This document shows, piece after piece, positions 50,106 through 58,813 of a DNA stretch of 64,000 nt (position 1 is the first letter of the stretch; each line of letters opens with the position of its first letter). Under the pieces are notes generated by a model. That model was not told where the DNA came from and searched no databases. It saw only the letters and a program-made list of their open reading frames with translations. A program made the position numbers and the translations under genes. The stretch is from NCBI GenBank assembly GCA_029250825.1, contig JAQXEN010000044.1, positions 1-64,000 on the forward strand, written 5' to 3'. This DNA is from Porticoccaceae bacterium. Its GTDB lineage: Bacteria > Pseudomonadota > Gammaproteobacteria > Pseudomonadales > Porticoccaceae.

Positions 50106-50432
50106 ATGGCTGAAACTAATACAGACCTTTTATCTGACGACCCACAATCGGCAGCTTCAGGCGGACTCGAAAATAAAATTAATGCAGATGTTCTGCAAAA
50201 TATCCCAGTGACTATTTCTGTTGAAGTTGGTCGCACATCGCTTAAAATTCGCGATCTGATGCGCCTCACTCAAGGCAGTGTTGTAGAGCTCGACCGCCTC
50301 GCCGGTGAGCCTCTCGATCTCTTGGTGAACAACACTTTAGTTGCACAGGGTGAAGTGGTATTGGTCAACGAACGCTACGGCGTGCGCCTGACTAGCGTGG
50401 TGCCGACCGCTGATCGCGTTAAGAATCTTTAG
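50106..50432 (+). CDS. fliN: Flagellar motor switch protein FliN
   Basis: FliN is the lowest C-ring component and docks the FliH-FliI complex. The 108-residue product consists mainly of the SpoA domain: IPVTISVEVGRTSLKIRDLM, GSVVELDRLAGEPLDLLVNN and NERYGVRLTSVV. A GAGAGAAG precedes the start. Confidence 0.97.
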   Translation: MAETNTDLLSDDPQSAASGGLENKINADVLQNIPVTISVEVGRTSLKIRDLMRLTQGSVVELDRLAGEPLDLLVNNTLVAQGEVVLVNERYGVRLTSVVPTADRVKNL

Positions 50433-50444
50433 GGCAAATATTCC

Positions 50445-50852
50445 GTGAACGAAATTGGGTTGAGTGAATGGTTGTCGATGATGGGCTCACTGGCGGTTGT
50501 GCTAGTGCTGCTTGGAGCAACTCTGTTTGGGCTAAAAAAAATGGGCCTCAGCACAGCTAAAAATTCAACCAAAAAAATGCAGGTTAAAGAAGTTCACAAT
50601 CTCGGTCCGCGGCAAAAATTAATCGTTGTCAGTATTAACAATGAAGAAGTTTTATTGGGCGTTACGCCCCAGGCGATCAATAGACTGGGCACCTGGCCCG
50701 ATCAACAAAGCGTCGCCGAAGAAATCCAAACCCCAGACTCTGAGCAAACTACTGACCAGTCTGCAGACTCTAGCCCGGGAAAGTTTCAGCAGCTGATCAA
50801 ACAATTCAGCGAACGCAACAGCCCGCCTAGTTCTGAAGGGAAAGAAAATTAA
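50445..50852 (+). CDS. fliO: Flagellar export protein FliO
   Basis: FliO is a scaffold for FliP ring assembly. A GTG start gives a 135-residue protein with one membrane helix (MMGSLAVVLVLLGATLFGLKKM) and a cytoplasmic part with VKEVHNLGPRQKLIVVSI and EEVLLGVTPQ. The short, divergent sequence is normal for FliO. The position between fliN and fliP confirms it. Confidence 0.92.
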   Translation: MNEIGLSEWLSMMGSLAVVLVLLGATLFGLKKMGLSTAKNSTKKMQVKEVHNLGPRQKLIVVSINNEEVLLGVTPQAINRLGTWPDQQSVAEEIQTPDSEQTTDQSADSSPGKFQQLIKQFSERNSPPSSEGKEN

Positions 50853-50853
50853 T

Positions 50854-51624
50854 ATGTCGGCCAAGAAAACTATTTTCAGCAAATTTATAATTGCAGCAAT
50901 TTCACTGGTTGGGATTTCAATGGCTCTGCCGGCAGCGGCTCAGGTTGGCTTGCCCGTGGTCAATATGGTCGATGACGGATCCGGCGGCACCAAGTACAGC
51001 TTAACGCTGCAGTTACTGGCGCTGATGTCGGTACTGACACTGTTGCCATCGCTGCTGTTGATGATGACCTCTTTTGTGCGCATTATTATTGTTTTCTCGC
51101 TTTTGCGTCAGGCTCTGGGCACCGCTCAGACACCGCCCAATCAGGTATTGGTAGGGCTGGCTCTATTTCTCTCGCTATTTATTATGTCTCCGGTTTTAAG
51201 CTCGGTCTATGACGACGCAATAACCCCTTATTTTGAAGAGCAGATCAGCTTTGAAGCGGCGCTGGACGCTGCCGAAGCACCGATCAGAGTCTTTATGCTC
51301 AACCAAACTCGCGAATCCGATATCGCCATGTTTCTAGAGATTGCCGACAATACCGATGTCACTGAACCCGCCGATGTTCCTTTTTTGACACTGGTTCCAG
51401 CCTTTATCACCTCGGAACTGAAAAGTGCGTTTTCCATTGGTTTTCTGATCTATATCCCCTTTGTTGTTATCGATCTGGTGGTTGCCAGTGTGCTGATGTC
51501 GATGGGTATGATGATGCTGTCGCCGATGATGATATCCATGCCGTTTAAATTAATGCTGTTTGTCTTAGTGGATGGTTGGACCCTTATTATGGGTTCACTC
51601 ACCGCGAGCTTTGCTGTTAGTTAG
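50854..51624 (+). CDS. fliP: Flagellar export gate protein FliP
   Basis: FliP forms the core export channel with FliQ and FliR. The 256-residue protein has a cleavable signal (ISLVGISMALPAAAQ), LLMMTSFVRIIIVFSLLRQALGTAQ, PPNQVLVGLALFL and the C-terminal MGMMMLSPMMISMPFKLMLFVLVDGW, all diagnostic. Confidence 0.98.
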   Translation: MSAKKTIFSKFIIAAISLVGISMALPAAAQVGLPVVNMVDDGSGGTKYSLTLQLLALMSVLTLLPSLLLMMTSFVRIIIVFSLLRQALGTAQTPPNQVLVGLALFLSLFIMSPVLSSVYDDAITPYFEEQISFEAALDAAEAPIRVFMLNQTRESDIAMFLEIADNTDVTEPADVPFLTLVPAFITSELKSAFSIGFLIYIPFVVIDLVVASVLMSMGMMMLSPMMISMPFKLMLFVLVDGWTLIMGSLTASFAVS

Positions 51625-51633
51625 GAGAGTCCA

Positions 51634-51903
51634 ATGGATGCTGCACAGGTAATTGATTTAGGTCGCGAAGCACTCTGGGTTGCTGTTATGGTCGCCTCGC
51701 CGCTACTGGGTGTCGCCCTAGCTGTAGGTCTTATTGTCGGTATCTTTCAGGCCGCCACCTCGATTCAGGAAATGACCCTGAGCTTTATTCCTAAGCTCGG
51801 TATTATGGTCGCTGCACTGCTGATTTTTGGCAGCTGGCAGATCGGTGTAATGGTCGACTTTTTTCGCCGCATCTATGAGCGTATCCCCGCGCTGTTTACC
51901 TGA
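51634..51903 (+). CDS. fliQ: Flagellar export gate protein FliQ
   Basis: FliQ is the small two-helix gate subunit. The 89-residue product contains VMVASPLLGVALAVGLIVGIFQAATSIQE and LSFIPKLGIMVAALL, typical of the family. AGGAGAG precedes the start, and the stop overlaps fliR. Confidence 0.98.
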   Translation: MDAAQVIDLGREALWVAVMVASPLLGVALAVGLIVGIFQAATSIQEMTLSFIPKLGIMVAALLIFGSWQIGVMVDFFRRIYERIPALFT

Positions 51904-52673
51904 TGGACTTGCTGGTCTCTGAGATAGTTCAACGTTTTTACACGCTGCTCTGGCCAATGATCAGAGTCTCCGCTTTTTTGCTTGCCTCGCCATTTTTCTC
52001 CCTCCGTGCCGTCAGTGTTCGGGTCCGTGTTCTGCTCGCTGCGCTGTTGACGCTAATGGTCTATCCGCTAGTGGATTGGCCGATTATTGATCCTTTTTCA
52101 GCGCCAGGTCTGCGGGAAGTTTTTAATCAGGTATTGATTGGCGCCGTGATGGGCATGCTGCTGCAAATTGTCAATGCCGCACTGGTGGTTGGCGGTCAGG
52201 CGGTGTCGAGTGCGATGGGTTTGGGCATGGCCAATATGGTGGATCCTAACATGGGGAACGTTCCGGTAATCTCGCAATTTTTTATCGTTTGTTCCACATT
52301 AATTTTTATGGGAATGGGCGGCCATGTACTGGTTATCAGTCTTGTATTAGAGAGTTTTAAAACGTTGCCCATCGGGCAGATGCTCGCCCCCGACATGTTG
52401 ATGGCGGTATTGTTGCAGTGGAGTGCAATGATGTTTCTCGGCGCTCTGTTACTGTCGCTGCCGATAATGGTCAGTCTGCTATTTGTGAATATTGGTGTCG
52501 GTGTGATTACTCGGGCAGCACCGGCGCTGAATATTTTTGCAGTTGGATTTCCGGCAATGATTTTTGTTGGCATGGTGCTCTTGGCAACCTCAATGACAAG
52601 CATTGGCTATCGCATACAGTGGCTCTGGCAACAGTCCTTTGACGTTGTCGGCCAGGCCCTGGGGATTACCTGA
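51903..52673 (+). CDS. fliR: Flagellar export gate protein FliR
   Basis: FliR completes the FliPQR gate. The 256-residue membrane protein has VSAFLLASPFFSLRAVSVRVR near the N-terminus, GAVMGMLLQIVNAALVVGGQAVSSAMGLGMA and FAVGFPAMIFVGMVLL. One-base overlaps with fliQ and flhB point to coupled translation. Confidence 0.97.
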   Translation: MDLLVSEIVQRFYTLLWPMIRVSAFLLASPFFSLRAVSVRVRVLLAALLTLMVYPLVDWPIIDPFSAPGLREVFNQVLIGAVMGMLLQIVNAALVVGGQAVSSAMGLGMANMVDPNMGNVPVISQFFIVCSTLIFMGMGGHVLVISLVLESFKTLPIGQMLAPDMLMAVLLQWSAMMFLGALLLSLPIMVSLLFVNIGVGVITRAAPALNIFAVGFPAMIFVGMVLLATSMTSIGYRIQWLWQQSFDVVGQALGIT

Positions 52674-53821
52674 TGGCAGAAAAAGACAGCAGCGAAGAGC
52701 GGGAAGAAGAACCCACCGCAAAGCGCCTCCAAAAGGCCCGTGACGACGGCCAGGTAGCGCGCTCTCAGGAACTCTCTGTGGCCGCGATGATGATTGGTGT
52801 GGCATTCTTTCTATATCTGTTTGGCGGTTATTTTATCGCCGCTCTATCCCGAGTCTTTGCCTCCGGATTTACCTTTGATCGCAAAGCCGTATTTGATGAT
52901 TCCCTGTTAGTGCCGGCCTTTGGCATTCAGGCATTCGACAGTTTTATGATCGTGGTGCCGATTTTTGTCTTGGCGGTGATTATTGCATTTGCCGCCGCCG
53001 GCGCTATGGGCGGCTATATTTTTTCGCTTAAATCAATCGCCCCAAAACCCAGCAAACTAAATCCCTTGTCAGGTCTCAAACGCATGTTTGGCATGAAGGC
53101 CGTGGTGGATCTGAGCAAGGCACTGAGCAAGTTCGTACTAATCGCTCTGGTGCTATATCTGGTGGTCAGCGATAACTTTTCGAGTCTGATCAAGTTGGGT
53201 TTTATGGATATAGAACCTGCTATGCAAGAAGCTGGGCGGATCATTGGTTTTGGCACTGTGCTGGTGACCCTGACTCTGATTGTGGCCGCCGCTATCGATA
53301 TTCCCTATCAGCTGTATACCTTCAATAAACAGATGAAAATGACCAAGCAGGAAATCAAGGATGAAATGAAAGACACCGAGGGACGTCCCGAGGTCAAGGC
53401 GCAAATTCGCCGCAAGCAGCGGGAAATTGCCAGTGGCATGATGATGTCAGCGATCGCCGATGCCGATGTGATTATTGTTAACCCGGAACATTTCGCCGTT
53501 GCCCTAAGTTATGACCCCTCTAAGGATGGCGCGCCGGTAATGGTCGCCAAGGGCGCAGACCTTCTAGCTCAGGCGATTCGTGAAAAGGCCAAAGAAGAGG
53601 GCGTGCCGATCTTCTCCTCTCCAGTGTTAGCGCGATCAATATTCTTTACCACCGAGATCAATCAGACCGTGCCAGAATCTCTGTACTATGCGGTGGCTCA
53701 GGTGATAGCCTACATCTTCAATTTAAATAGCTTCGAGCGCGGCGCTCAGACCGCGGTAAAACCGAATCCGGATGTGCCGGAAGATATGCGCTTTGATGCC
53801 AGAGGCAGACCCAGTGGCTGA
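52673..53821 (+). CDS. flhB: Flagellar export switch protein FlhB with NPEH cleavage motif
   Basis: FlhB sets substrate specificity through autocleavage between Asn and Pro. The 382-residue protein has the acidic N-terminus (EEREEEPTAKRLQKARDDGQVARSQEL), four membrane helices (about 30-215) and the cytoplasmic domain. Here the usual NPTH reads NPEH (VNPEHFAVALSYDPSKDGAPVMVAKG). Asn and Pro, the residues required for the reaction, are kept, so cleavage probably still occurs. It ends the fliK-flhB operon. Confidence 0.97.
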   Translation: MAEKDSSEEREEEPTAKRLQKARDDGQVARSQELSVAAMMIGVAFFLYLFGGYFIAALSRVFASGFTFDRKAVFDDSLLVPAFGIQAFDSFMIVVPIFVLAVIIAFAAAGAMGGYIFSLKSIAPKPSKLNPLSGLKRMFGMKAVVDLSKALSKFVLIALVLYLVVSDNFSSLIKLGFMDIEPAMQEAGRIIGFGTVLVTLTLIVAAAIDIPYQLYTFNKQMKMTKQEIKDEMKDTEGRPEVKAQIRRKQREIASGMMMSAIADADVIIVNPEHFAVALSYDPSKDGAPVMVAKGADLLAQAIREKAKEEGVPIFSSPVLARSIFFTTEINQTVPESLYYAVAQVIAYIFNLNSFERGAQTAVKPNPDVPEDMRFDARGRPSG

Positions 53822-53935
53822 GCGCGTTAAAAGGATTTTATCGGCTATGTCTAGGCGCTTAAAACTAGGCTGCTTAAACGAGGTTTTTTAGATCAAAAAA
53901 AACAGTAGTGAAAAAAATTAAAACAGAAGAACTTT

Positions 53936-55450
53936 ATGACAGAAAATAAACAAGAACCGACTTTTGAATTGCACGACTGGTTTGATGGCGGCGATATTTT
54001 TTTCCGCAGCAAAGATAAAAAACGTCTTGCTCAAGCGGTAGTGGAGATTGTTGAAAACGATCTTAGCGTCGCCCTTATTGGTTCCAATGAAGTCATTCTC
54101 GATCACTACTGTCGCATGCTGGTGGCGCGTATGCGCGGTGTGGATGGTTATTCACTGGAAGTATTTTTACCTCTCACCACCGAGAGCCTGTTAACGCGTT
54201 TTAATGACATGCTCACTGAAATCACTATGGAGCAGGCGGTGCGACCGCCCTCGCCGGAACAGCCTGTGCGGCTGTTAGTGGTTAATGATGCACGCATGGT
54301 CAATGAAGAACAGTGGGCGCTTTTGGTCCGGCTGCTAGCAGATTTCCCCGGGGTTAATGCACGCCTGGTATTAGTGATCAATAAGTCCGGCTGGCCCGCA
54401 CATGAAAAACTATTAAATATTCTCGGCAAAAAAATGCATCGCTGGATGCTAGAAGTGCCGGCGGTTGAAGAGGCGCGAGAATTGCTCGATGCCGCAGTCG
54501 AGCGCGGCTATCAGACGGAGACCGAGGCACTACTCATCGATGCTGGCTTGGGCACCATTGTCGACAGGGGCCAGAGCAATGGCCTGGTGGAGGAGTTAGA
54601 TCCCGATCTGCCGGAGATGCCTGAGCTGGATGTGGATGTATTGCTCGGCAGTGACGACATTGATGAACCCGATACCGATAGTAAGTCTGAAGGCGATCAG
54701 CAATCGCAGCGAAAGGGCATTCGACTGTGGCCGGCAATTATGTTGCTCAGCATCAGCCTTGCGGTGTCGCTACTGGTGGTCTCTTGGCTCTATCCGGATG
54801 CTCTCCGAGCTGATGGGCAAGCTGCTCAGGGCAGCGCCGACAGTGAAACGGCCAGTTACACCACTGAATCAATTGCTATACCCAGTGAAGAGCAGCTCGA
54901 GGCGAAACGCTTAAAAGTGCAAGCTGAGGTTGATGCCGCTAGTGCCACTCCTGCAAAGACAGAGTCGCTAAATGCAGCGCCTGTTAGTGCAGAGGCTATT
55001 AATCGAGAGGAGGTTAATCAAGATGCTGTCAATGACGAGCCTGCTAATGACGAGCCTACTGCTGACGAGCTCAATAGCCAGCAAACTGAGACTCAAAAAC
55101 CGGTTGCGGAACTGCCTAGTGCCGCCACTCCCGCGCCCTCAGAACCCGCAGTGGTCAGCCCGCTGGAGCGTGCCTTAAAAAGTATCGCCGAGGCGCCGCG
55201 AAGTGCCTATTTTGTGCAGCATATTGTTCTCAGTACTGAGCTTGCTGCCAAGGGCTATATCGACCGCTATCCGGCATTAAGTGGCGCCAGTGTGGTGCCT
55301 GTGTTGCTCAGTCAAAAAAATGCTTATGCGGTTGTATCCGGGCCTTTTGACACCCGTTCTGCCGCGGCTCTGTTTACCCAAAATAGCAGCGTTCCCGATG
55401 ACTATTGGATCCGCGGAGCTGCCCAATTGCAGGCCATTTTGAGGCGTTAA
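53936..55450 (+). CDS. DamX-like protein: ATPase-like domain without Walker A, membrane helix, SPOR-like domain
   Basis: The 504-residue protein has an N-terminal cytoplasmic part (about 20-200) resembling ExeA/DamX AAA-type domains, with a Walker-B-like strand (VRLLVVNDARMVNEEQW). The P-loop position reads GSNEVILDHY, so nucleotide binding is doubtful. A membrane helix (LWPAIMLLSISLAVSLLVVSWLY) near 265 leads to a long Ala/Glu/Pro-rich linker and a C-terminal SPOR-like domain (about 425-500, YFVQHIVLSTELAAKGYI, AVVSGPFDTRSAA). SPOR domains bind denuded septal peptidoglycan. I infer a polar or septal protein tied to flagellar assembly from its place after flhB. Confidence 0.75.
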   Translation: MTENKQEPTFELHDWFDGGDIFFRSKDKKRLAQAVVEIVENDLSVALIGSNEVILDHYCRMLVARMRGVDGYSLEVFLPLTTESLLTRFNDMLTEITMEQAVRPPSPEQPVRLLVVNDARMVNEEQWALLVRLLADFPGVNARLVLVINKSGWPAHEKLLNILGKKMHRWMLEVPAVEEARELLDAAVERGYQTETEALLIDAGLGTIVDRGQSNGLVEELDPDLPEMPELDVDVLLGSDDIDEPDTDSKSEGDQQSQRKGIRLWPAIMLLSISLAVSLLVVSWLYPDALRADGQAAQGSADSETASYTTESIAIPSEEQLEAKRLKVQAEVDAASATPAKTESLNAAPVSAEAINREEVNQDAVNDEPANDEPTADELNSQQTETQKPVAELPSAATPAPSEPAVVSPLERALKSIAEAPRSAYFVQHIVLSTELAAKGYIDRYPALSGASVVPVLLSQKNAYAVVSGPFDTRSAAALFTQNSSVPDDYWIRGAAQLQAILRR

Positions 55451-55452
55451 AT

Positions 55453-55779
55453 ATGACAGATACTTCTGGCGGCGAACTCTTTACACGGGATGGATCAGCT
55501 GGACAGGTGGCAGTTGACCGGGATGGAAATCTGGCTACTGGGGAGGCCCCAGAGGTGGTTTTTGTTCCTGTACTGGAAGCTCCTGAACGAATCCCCTTTG
55601 CCGCGCTTGCTGGGGACAGCGCTCATTTGGCTGCAGCGGATCCCAAACCTGCCAGACCGCCTTATGAGGGGAGTTTTAGTAGCCGCATCGCTAAAGTTAA
55701 GCGTCAAACTGCCGATAACTCTAAACAGATAAAGAAACTTAATTTTGCTGATCAAAAAGACTTAGCGGATCTGTTATGA
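55453..55779 (+). CDS. Small soluble protein of unknown function downstream of flhB
   Basis: Starting at ATG 55453 (the track starts inside the previous gene), the 108-residue product has no membrane helix. It is acidic and proline-rich up to about residue 75, with VVFVPVLEAPERIPF, and basic at the end (SSRIAKVKRQTADNSKQIKKL). The family is not recognised. Its start is two bases after the DamX-like gene and its end overlaps the next gene (ATGA), so the three are one translational unit. Confidence 0.65.
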   Translation: MTDTSGGELFTRDGSAGQVAVDRDGNLATGEAPEVVFVPVLEAPERIPFAALAGDSAHLAAADPKPARPPYEGSFSSRIAKVKRQTADNSKQIKKLNFADQKDLADLL

Positions 55780-56747
55780 GTGACAAAAAACCTGAAAACA
55801 CAGTGGACGATGAGTCTGTAAAAGATGCAGTGGCAGAGGCTCCGGCTGCGGAGCTGGAAGAGGTTGAAGTAGAGGAGTCTGAATCTCAAGGGGATACCGC
55901 GGAGTCAGTTGAGAGTCTCGGCAACACCGCGGCGAAAGTCACTGAGAGCTTAGAGCAGCTGCTCCCCGGCGTACTGGAAATTGCCGAGGCCACCAATAAT
56001 GCCGCCGATGTTAGTATCAAATCATCCGCCGCCCTGAAAAAAGGTCTCGATCAAGTTGGCTCTCAGGTGGAGTCCTTAAACGCTGCCAGTGAAAAAAGCG
56101 CTGTGCTTGCCAGTCGGGTGATGATCGGTGCGATTTCGGCGCTGGTAATTTCAGTTTTTCTCTATGGCTTTGTGGCCTTTCAACTGGCAGCGCGAGTGAC
56201 TCAGGTTGACTCAATGTTAGTGGCGGTGAGCAAGCGTGTTGTACAGATGAACAGTGCCCTTGAAACCTTTGAACAGTTGCGTTTTTCAATGAATAAGCTG
56301 TCCGCCAGTCAAGCGCAGTTTAGTGAGCGTCAAATGCTGTTGGTCGAGGCGGTGTCCCGCACCGAAGTCTCAGCCCGCGCACTGGCCACAGAAGTGCCTG
56401 ATCTGGCGGCCCAACAGGTGGGCTTAAAGACTGACGAGATTGTCAGTCAGGTGAGCAGTCTGGGGAAAGGTCTAGAAGGGCAGGGGGCGATTGTCGCGAA
56501 GCTGTCAGGAACAGTTAGCGCACTGGGTGAGCAGGTGAAATCCCTCCAAAGTCAGGTCGGCAACGTGAAACAACTTAACGCCGATGTGGAGGCCTTGATC
56601 GCTCTTGAGCGGGAGAACTATCTCGAAGTGTTGCAGCGGCAGGTTGATTTAGAAGAGGCCCGTCAGGCCGAGGGCAAGGCCGTAGAGCCAGAACCTGAGC
56701 CGGTACCTTCGGTTGTTGTATTCCCCTTTATCTCGGTTAAGCCCTAG
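55776..56747 (+). CDS. Membrane coiled-coil protein of unknown function
   Basis: The 323-residue protein has an acidic N-terminal third, one membrane helix (VMIGAISALVISVFLYGFVAFQLA) near residues 115-138 and a long coiled coil (about 140-300; SVSALGEQVKSLQSQVGNVKQL-type heptads). It ends in a proline-rich tail. The layout resembles a chemoreceptor or scaffold without a signalling hairpin. It is translationally coupled to the small protein before it. A role with the DamX-like protein at the flagellated pole is inference. Confidence 0.65.
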   Translation: MSDKKPENTVDDESVKDAVAEAPAAELEEVEVEESESQGDTAESVESLGNTAAKVTESLEQLLPGVLEIAEATNNAADVSIKSSAALKKGLDQVGSQVESLNAASEKSAVLASRVMIGAISALVISVFLYGFVAFQLAARVTQVDSMLVAVSKRVVQMNSALETFEQLRFSMNKLSASQAQFSERQMLLVEAVSRTEVSARALATEVPDLAAQQVGLKTDEIVSQVSSLGKGLEGQGAIVAKLSGTVSALGEQVKSLQSQVGNVKQLNADVEALIALERENYLEVLQRQVDLEEARQAEGKAVEPEPEPVPSVVVFPFISVKP

Positions 56748-56788
56748 CGCTGCAGGCAGAGATTCTGCTGGCGCTATACTGGCTACTT
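56748..56788. other. convergent junction with imperfect hairpin
   Basis: The flhB-side operon and the flhA-fliA-side operon meet here. AGCGC...GCAGA and TCTGC...GCGCT form an imperfect hairpin without T tracts that might act as a bidirectional stop. Confidence 0.3.
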
Positions 56789-56855
56789 ATGGAGTGCTGT
56801 GCTGTCCGAGCCTCTAGCGCCAGGCGCCTCTCTTTCAACCCGATAGGAAAGCGTT

Positions 56856-57500
56856 CTAGATTGGCTCTGCAGGGTCTTCGTTCTGCCCTGGCAGAGTTTC
56901 CTCTAGGAGTGTATCGGCACTTGGCACCGCCGCCGCGGGCAATGCCGGTAGCAGTCTTTCCGAAAATGCCTGCTTGATTGTCAGGCCGGCCCGGGAAAAC
57001 AGTGAGCTGGCCGCCTCATCGAGGGTGACGTGCAAGCGAGTGTTAGCCAGATCATCAGCTCCCACTGATTCGTGCCCCGCGGTATAAATCGCTGCCACAT
57101 ACTGTGGCGGGATCCATGAGGCCACGGAACCGCGCAGGGTGCTAATTTCCAGAGGATTGCCCGGTAAATCGATACTCTTGCCCGCTGTGCCATCTTTTTT
57201 GCCGAGCTTAAATAGAGATTCGATATGGTTTTGCAATATAAACTCAAAACGGCTCTTTAGGGCCATTACATCACCCTCTTCAAAGCCCTCGGGCAGTGTT
57301 CCTGACATTGCATCCCAGAGTACATTTCCCGACAGGCCGAGAAAGCCGTTGTCTGCCACTGCCCCGGTAAATGGAGCGCGGTTATTGTTGGCCTGAATTG
57401 ACAGTGACTCTAGGCGTTTAACACGGTCGATCAAATAGACCATAAGAATGATTGCGACCACGCTGCCGAAAAGTACGGCGAGTAATAAAATCGTTGCCAT
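56856..57500 (-). CDS. Membrane-anchored protein of unknown function in the fliA operon
   Basis: The 214-residue product has one N-terminal membrane helix (ILLLAVLFGSVVAIILMVYLI), a short basic juxtamembrane stretch, then a soluble domain with KSRFEFILQNHIESLFKLGKK and VASWIPPQYVAAIYTAGHES. I do not recognise the family. It lies 34 bases after another unknown gene at the end of the flhA-flhF-flhG-fliA transcript, where Pseudomonas has cheY-cheZ, so a motility role is inferred from position only. Confidence 0.65.
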   Translation of the reverse strand: MATILLLAVLFGSVVAIILMVYLIDRVKRLESLSIQANNNRAPFTGAVADNGFLGLSGNVLWDAMSGTLPEGFEEGDVMALKSRFEFILQNHIESLFKLGKKDGTAGKSIDLPGNPLEISTLRGSVASWIPPQYVAAIYTAGHESVGADDLANTRLHVTLDEAASSLFSRAGLTIKQAFSERLLPALPAAAVPSADTLLEETLPGQNEDPAEPI

Positions 57501-57534
57501 AATATTTACCTACTTGTAACGGGTGGAGGTCGGG

Positions 57535-58071
57535 TTAGCTATTCTCGGATTCGCCATCTTCAGCATCAGCCTCGGTATCAATGTCATTATCAGCATCTTC
57601 AAGCTCATCGCGGAGAAACTGTACCGCGACAAATGGCTCCTCAAGACCCAGATCCAAACTGACTCTATCCGCCAGTTCCTGAGCCAGCTTAAGGGTTTCG
57701 GAGGGACCGACTGTCGCCGTCTGATACAGATTGCCAAGGGCATACATCTCCTTGGCAAAATCAGCGGGCACATAGGTGTACACACTGTCAGTCTTGGTCT
57801 TAACAATCTGAAAGGGTTTTGGATCTGGCATCTCTGGTGCTTCATTGCCATTTGTCAGCGCCGTTAAGCAAGCTTCCTGATAGGCCTCTGACTGCTTTGC
57901 ACCCTCGATAAAAACCTTGTCCAAATGTGCTCTAGAGCGCCCGCCAATAAGCGCTTTAAAAATCCGTGCCTCCCGGGACAGACCCGAGAGTTTGCTGGCC
58001 TTATAGTAGGAGGCCTTGGCACTTTCCATCGCTTTTTTTGCAGCGCGGTTTTTCAATAGGGAGATAACCAT
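57535..58071 (-). CDS. Soluble protein of unknown function downstream of fliA
   Basis: The 178-residue product is mostly helical and basic at the N-terminus (KNRAAKKAMESAKASYYKA), with a central segment DPKPFQIVKTKTDSVYTYVPADFA and a strongly acidic tail (DADNDIDTEADAEDGES). No membrane helix is evident and the family is not recognised. It is 17 bases after fliA and 34 bases before the anchored protein, so the two unknowns are probably transcribed with fliA. Confidence 0.65.
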   Translation of the reverse strand: MVISLLKNRAAKKAMESAKASYYKASKLSGLSREARIFKALIGGRSRAHLDKVFIEGAKQSEAYQEACLTALTNGNEAPEMPDPKPFQIVKTKTDSVYTYVPADFAKEMYALGNLYQTATVGPSETLKLAQELADRVSLDLGLEEPFVAVQFLRDELEDADNDIDTEADAEDGESENS

Positions 58072-58088
58072 AATTGAACCCCAATTAT

Positions 58089-58811
58089 TTAGTCGGTGAC
58101 ATGGTCATGCATCTGCACTCGCAGCTTATTAACGCAGGCCGACAGAATTTGGCTCACTCTTGACTCACTGATTTCTAAGACGGCACCAATTTCTTTTAGG
58201 TTCATCTCTTCTACGTAATACAGCGATACAACGGTGCGGTCACGCTCGGGCAAATTGCCTATAGAGGCTGCAAGAGCGTCCATAAACTGCTCTTGAGCAA
58301 GTTCCTCTTGAGGTTCATTGCCCTGAGTTATTGGCAGGTCTACCGAATCTGGCAGCTGAGCTTCCAGTGACACCGTTTGAAAGCGATGAGCATGGGTGCG
58401 CTCATTCTGGAAGGTGTCTGCATCTTTGCCCATAAAGTCGGCTAGCTCACCCTGACTGGGCGCGCGACCCAGTTCCCCGGTCAAGGCTGCGCTGGCTTCG
58501 TTGTGGTCGCGAATACTGACGATCGCCGAGCGCGGCAGATAAGACATCTTGCGCACCTGATCTAGAATCGCTCCGCGAATACGGTTTTTGGCAAACACTT
58601 CAAAATCCACGCCCTTTGAGGCATCGAAAGATTTATCCGCTTCAATAAGACCAATCATGCCCACTTGAATAAGCTCTTCGAGTTCCATAAAGGCGGGTAG
58701 ACGACCCTTGAGGTGCAGAGCAACGCGCTTAACCAAGCCGATATAATCTACCAGCGAAGTGCTTGGCTGATCGGCGTTTTGAATCTCTTCGTAAGCTCTG
58801 GCGTCAGACAT
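58089..58811 (-). CDS. fliA: RNA polymerase sigma factor FliA (sigma-28)
   Basis: FliA directs transcription of late flagellar and motor genes. The 240-residue protein has region 2 (LEELIQVGMIGLIEADKSFD, FAKNRIRGAILDQVR), region 3 and region 4 with LPERDRTVVSLYYVEEMNLKEIG and ESRVSQILSACVNKLR. It starts two bases after flhG ends. Candidate target promoters in this window precede pomA, fliS and flgP. The anti-sigma factor FlgM is not in the window. Confidence 0.97.
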   Translation of the reverse strand: MSDARAYEEIQNADQPSTSLVDYIGLVKRVALHLKGRLPAFMELEELIQVGMIGLIEADKSFDASKGVDFEVFAKNRIRGAILDQVRKMSYLPRSAIVSIRDHNEASAALTGELGRAPSQGELADFMGKDADTFQNERTHAHRFQTVSLEAQLPDSVDLPITQGNEPQEELAQEQFMDALAASIGNLPERDRTVVSLYYVEEMNLKEIGAVLEISESRVSQILSACVNKLRVQMHDHVTD

Positions 58812-58813
58812 GG

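Noticed and set aside
52281-52300. GTTCCAC sequence in fliR as a third parS site
   Set aside because: Only one half-site is present; the other arm does not match.
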